Positions 12,203-14,032 of a stretch of 14,032 bases of DNA are shown piece after piece (the stretch's first letter is position 1; each line of letters opens with the position of its first letter). The stretch comes from Acidimicrobiia bacterium (GTDB lineage: Bacteria > Actinomycetota > Acidimicrobiia > Acidimicrobiales > Ilumatobacteraceae): contig JAUHYJ010000025.1 in assembly GCA_030425785.1 (NCBI GenBank), positions 1 through 14,032 of the forward strand. Direction: 5' to 3'. Under the pieces are notes generated by a model that did no database searches, was not told the DNA's origin, and saw only the letters and a list, made by a program, of their open reading frames with translations. The translations under genes and the position numbers were made by a program.

Positions 12203-14032
12203 GTGAACCTTGCTCGTCTCATCCCCGCCACGGCAGCGCTCGCGCTCGTCCTGGCGGCCTGCGGGTCCGAGTCGCCTGCCGGCGACGAGTTGCCCGACGC
12301 CGCGTCGGCGACCACGGTCGCCGACGGCGAACTGCGGGCCCCCACACCGATCCGGGTCACCGGCGGGGGCGCATCCGACCGGGTGGCTGCCGCGTCCGCC
12401 GAGGACGCTCCGGCGGCCGACAGCTCGATGATCGCGATGCCGTACGTCACCTATGACTACGTCGTGTCGATCGATCCCGCGACCCTGCCGACCAACTCGA
12501 CCGGGTACGTGTTCGACGCCGCCACCGAACCGACGGCTGACGACATCATGGCCCTCGCCGCCGCGCTCGGCGTCGAGGGCGAGCCGGTCCGCATCGACGA
12601 GGGGTACGGCCTCAACTGGCGTGTCGGCCCCGACGACGGCACCGCCCCGTCGATCTGGCTGTACGACGACGCCCTGCTGTCGTGGAACTACAACATCGGC
12701 TGGGACGACACCGTCAGCCGCGGGTGCGTCGAGCCGGCGGTCGACCCCGCCGTGACGATCGCCGAGCCCACCGACGCCGAGTCGGCCGACGCCGGGTCGA
12801 CCGCCGCCGAGGAGACGGCGAGTGGCGACGAACCCGTCGACCCGATCGAACCCGTCGAGTGCGAGGCGCCCGAACCGCCGGCGAACGTGCCGACCGAGTC
12901 CCGGGCCGTCGAGCAGGCGAACGCCTACCTCGCTGCGCTGGGCGTCGACGTCGCCGGATTGCAGTACGACAACTACGTCGACGAGTGGGCCGTGAACGTC
13001 AACGCGAGCGAGCGGATCGATGGCGTCGTGACCCGGTCGTGGGGCTTCACCTTCGGCGCCGAGGGCGCCCTCCAGTACGCGTGGGGCAGCCAGGCCGTGC
13101 CGCAGCCCGTCGGCCCGTACCCGCTGATCGACCTCGACACCGCCATCGCCCGGCTCGAGTCGGGCCAGTACGGCTTCGGGGCGTTCGGCCCGGGTATCGC
13201 CGTCGACGCCCCGGCCATCGAGCCGGGCATCGCCGTCGCCGAAGAGCCGCCGGTCGACGTCCCCGAGGGCGACGTCGACGGCACCGTCGTGCCGCCCGAG
13301 CCCGAGGTCGTCACCGTCGAGCTCGTCTCCGTCGAAGCCGACCTGTGGTGGGCGTGGGACGAGGACACCTCGTCCTGGCTGCTGCCCGGCTACCGCTTCG
13401 TCTCGGCCGACGGCGGCTGGTTCACCGTCCCCGCGGTCACCGACGAGTTCCTGATCGAGGTGCCGGTCGACGAGGTGATCGACCCCGTCCCGCTCCCGAC
13501 CGAGACGGTCCCGCCCGAGTCGCTCCCGGTCGAGCCGCCCGTCACCACGGTGCCGGTCGACACGCTCGCGCCGCTCGTCGGTTCGACACTCGACGAGTTC
13601 ACCGCCGCCGCCGAGACGGCCGGCTACACGGTCCGCGTCGGCGAGATCGACGGCGAGCCACAGGCCATGACGATGGATCTGCGCCTCGATCGCATCAACG
13701 TGGCGATCGTGACGGTCGACGGTGCCGAGATCGTGACCCGCGCCGCGCTCGACGACGGCACGCTCGTCGGCGAGGTGCCCGTGGAGCCCGCCGTCGTCGA
13801 GCCCGACGTCGTCGAGCCCGACGTCGTCGAGCCCGATGTCGCAGCGATCGAAGCGGAGCTGCGGGCGAGCTTCGAGGGCGTGCTCCCGATGACGCTGGAG
13901 GAGTTCGCCGACCGGGCCAAGGCGCTCGGCTTCGAGACTCGGGTCTCGGTCCAGGACGGCGAGGAGCTCGAGGTCACCGCCGACGAGCGGTTCGACCGGG
14001 TCAACGTCGAACTGGCAGATGGGCAGGTCGTC
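12203..14032 (+). CDS. Large lipoprotein with two C-terminal I78-inhibitor-like repeats (3' end outside window)
   Basis: 610 codons are present and the frame is open to the window edge. The N-terminus MNLARLIPATAALALVLAACGS is a lipoprotein signal peptide with lipobox LAAC (Cys20), so the protein is probably membrane-anchored and outside the cytoplasm. Two alpha/beta-looking segments follow (about 70-175 and 225-310). They are separated by an acidic Ala/Glu/Asp linker bounded by C175 and C220, which may form a disulphide. After a Trp-rich segment and a Val/Pro-rich linker (about 410-459) come two similar modules, at 460-514 and from 563 on. Each has a helix (TLDEFTAAAETAGY; TLEEFADRAKALGF) and then DGE...D-R-x-N-V...DG, the pattern of peptidase inhibitor family I78. 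A VVEPD repeat links them. The overall function is unknown. It starts 25 bp after ftsY, with no terminator seen between them. Confidence 0.8.
   Translation, partial: MNLARLIPATAALALVLAACGSESPAGDELPDAASATTVADGELRAPTPIRVTGGGASDRVAAASAEDAPAADSSMIAMPYVTYDYVVSIDPATLPTNSTGYVFDAATEPTADDIMALAAALGVEGEPVRIDEGYGLNWRVGPDDGTAPSIWLYDDALLSWNYNIGWDDTVSRGCVEPAVDPAVTIAEPTDAESADAGSTAAEETASGDEPVDPIEPVECEAPEPPANVPTESRAVEQANAYLAALGVDVAGLQYDNYVDEWAVNVNASERIDGVVTRSWGFTFGAEGALQYAWGSQAVPQPVGPYPLIDLDTAIARLESGQYGFGAFGPGIAVDAPAIEPGIAVAEEPPVDVPEGDVDGTVVPPEPEVVTVELVSVEADLWWAWDEDTSSWLLPGYRFVSADGGWFTVPAVTDEFLIEVPVDEVIDPVPLPTETVPPESLPVEPPVTTVPVDTLAPLVGSTLDEFTAAAETAGYTVRVGEIDGEPQAMTMDLRLDRINVAIVTVDGAEIVTRAALDDGTLVGEVPVEPAVVEPDVVEPDVVEPDVAAIEAELRASFEGVLPMTLEEFADRAKALGFETRVSVQDGEELEVTADERFDRVNVELADGQVV
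13784..13843 (+). repeat. 15-bp tandem repeat encoding EPDVV
   Basis: Four consecutive 15-bp units starting GAGCCCG lie in frame. The middle two are identical and the outer two differ by one to a few bases. They encode a Glu-Pro-Asp-Val-Val linker between the two I78-like modules of the lipoprotein. Such repeats can change copy number by slippage without shifting the frame. Confidence 0.85.

Noticed and set aside
13784..13843. CRISPR-like array
   Set aside because: The units are 15 bp, contiguous without spacers and in frame within a coding region, so this is a coding tandem repeat.

Overview
The window is a dense stretch of very GC-rich chromosome with GTG starts, overlapping or near-abutting genes and several starts that lack a Shine-Dalgarno sequence. 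The conserved block acyl carrier protein - RNase III - MutM - SMC, with FtsY a little further on and carrying an N-terminal membrane anchor, points to an actinobacterium. The style of the envelope proteins suggests class Acidimicrobiia (Ilumatobacter-like); this assignment is an inference from gene order and composition, not from a database match.

Layout. Positions 1-3100 (+) hold an envelope/sigma-factor module: the last codons of an unidentified gene, a DUF4097 beta-solenoid protein, an ECF sigma factor, and, overlapping it by ATGA, a single-pass membrane protein with a Thr/Ser/Pro linker and a large propeller-like outer domain that probably acts as its anti-sigma factor or sensor. Positions 3145-8557 (+) hold housekeeping genes: acpP, rnc, mutM and smc. 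Positions 8587-10030 (+) hold a two-gene unit, a flavodoxin-fold NAD(P)H/FMN oxidoreductase and a spermidine-synthase-like protein. This unit converges on a minus-strand 1-Cys peroxiredoxin (10226-10855). The 195-bp gap between them is almost entirely made of two adjacent inverted repeats whose outer ends reach the two stop codons. Divergent from the peroxiredoxin is ftsY (11032-12177, +), followed by a large lipoprotein gene that runs off the window and ends in two repeats resembling peptidase-inhibitor family I78.

How it works together. The housekeeping genes serve lipid synthesis, RNA processing, oxidative base repair, chromosome organisation and SRP-dependent membrane targeting. The oxidoreductase, spermidine-synthase-like protein and peroxiredoxin lie between smc and ftsY, which are commonly neighbours in actinobacteria, so this looks like a lineage-specific redox insertion. 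Several genes (acpP, smc, the oxidoreductase, ftsY) have a TANNNT-like -10 hexamer 6-10 nt before the start codon, consistent with leaderless or near-leaderless transcripts.

No gene-free stretch exceeds 300 bases; the longest are 10031-10225 and 10856-11031, both described below. No tRNA, rRNA, CRISPR array, transposase or prophage gene was seen.
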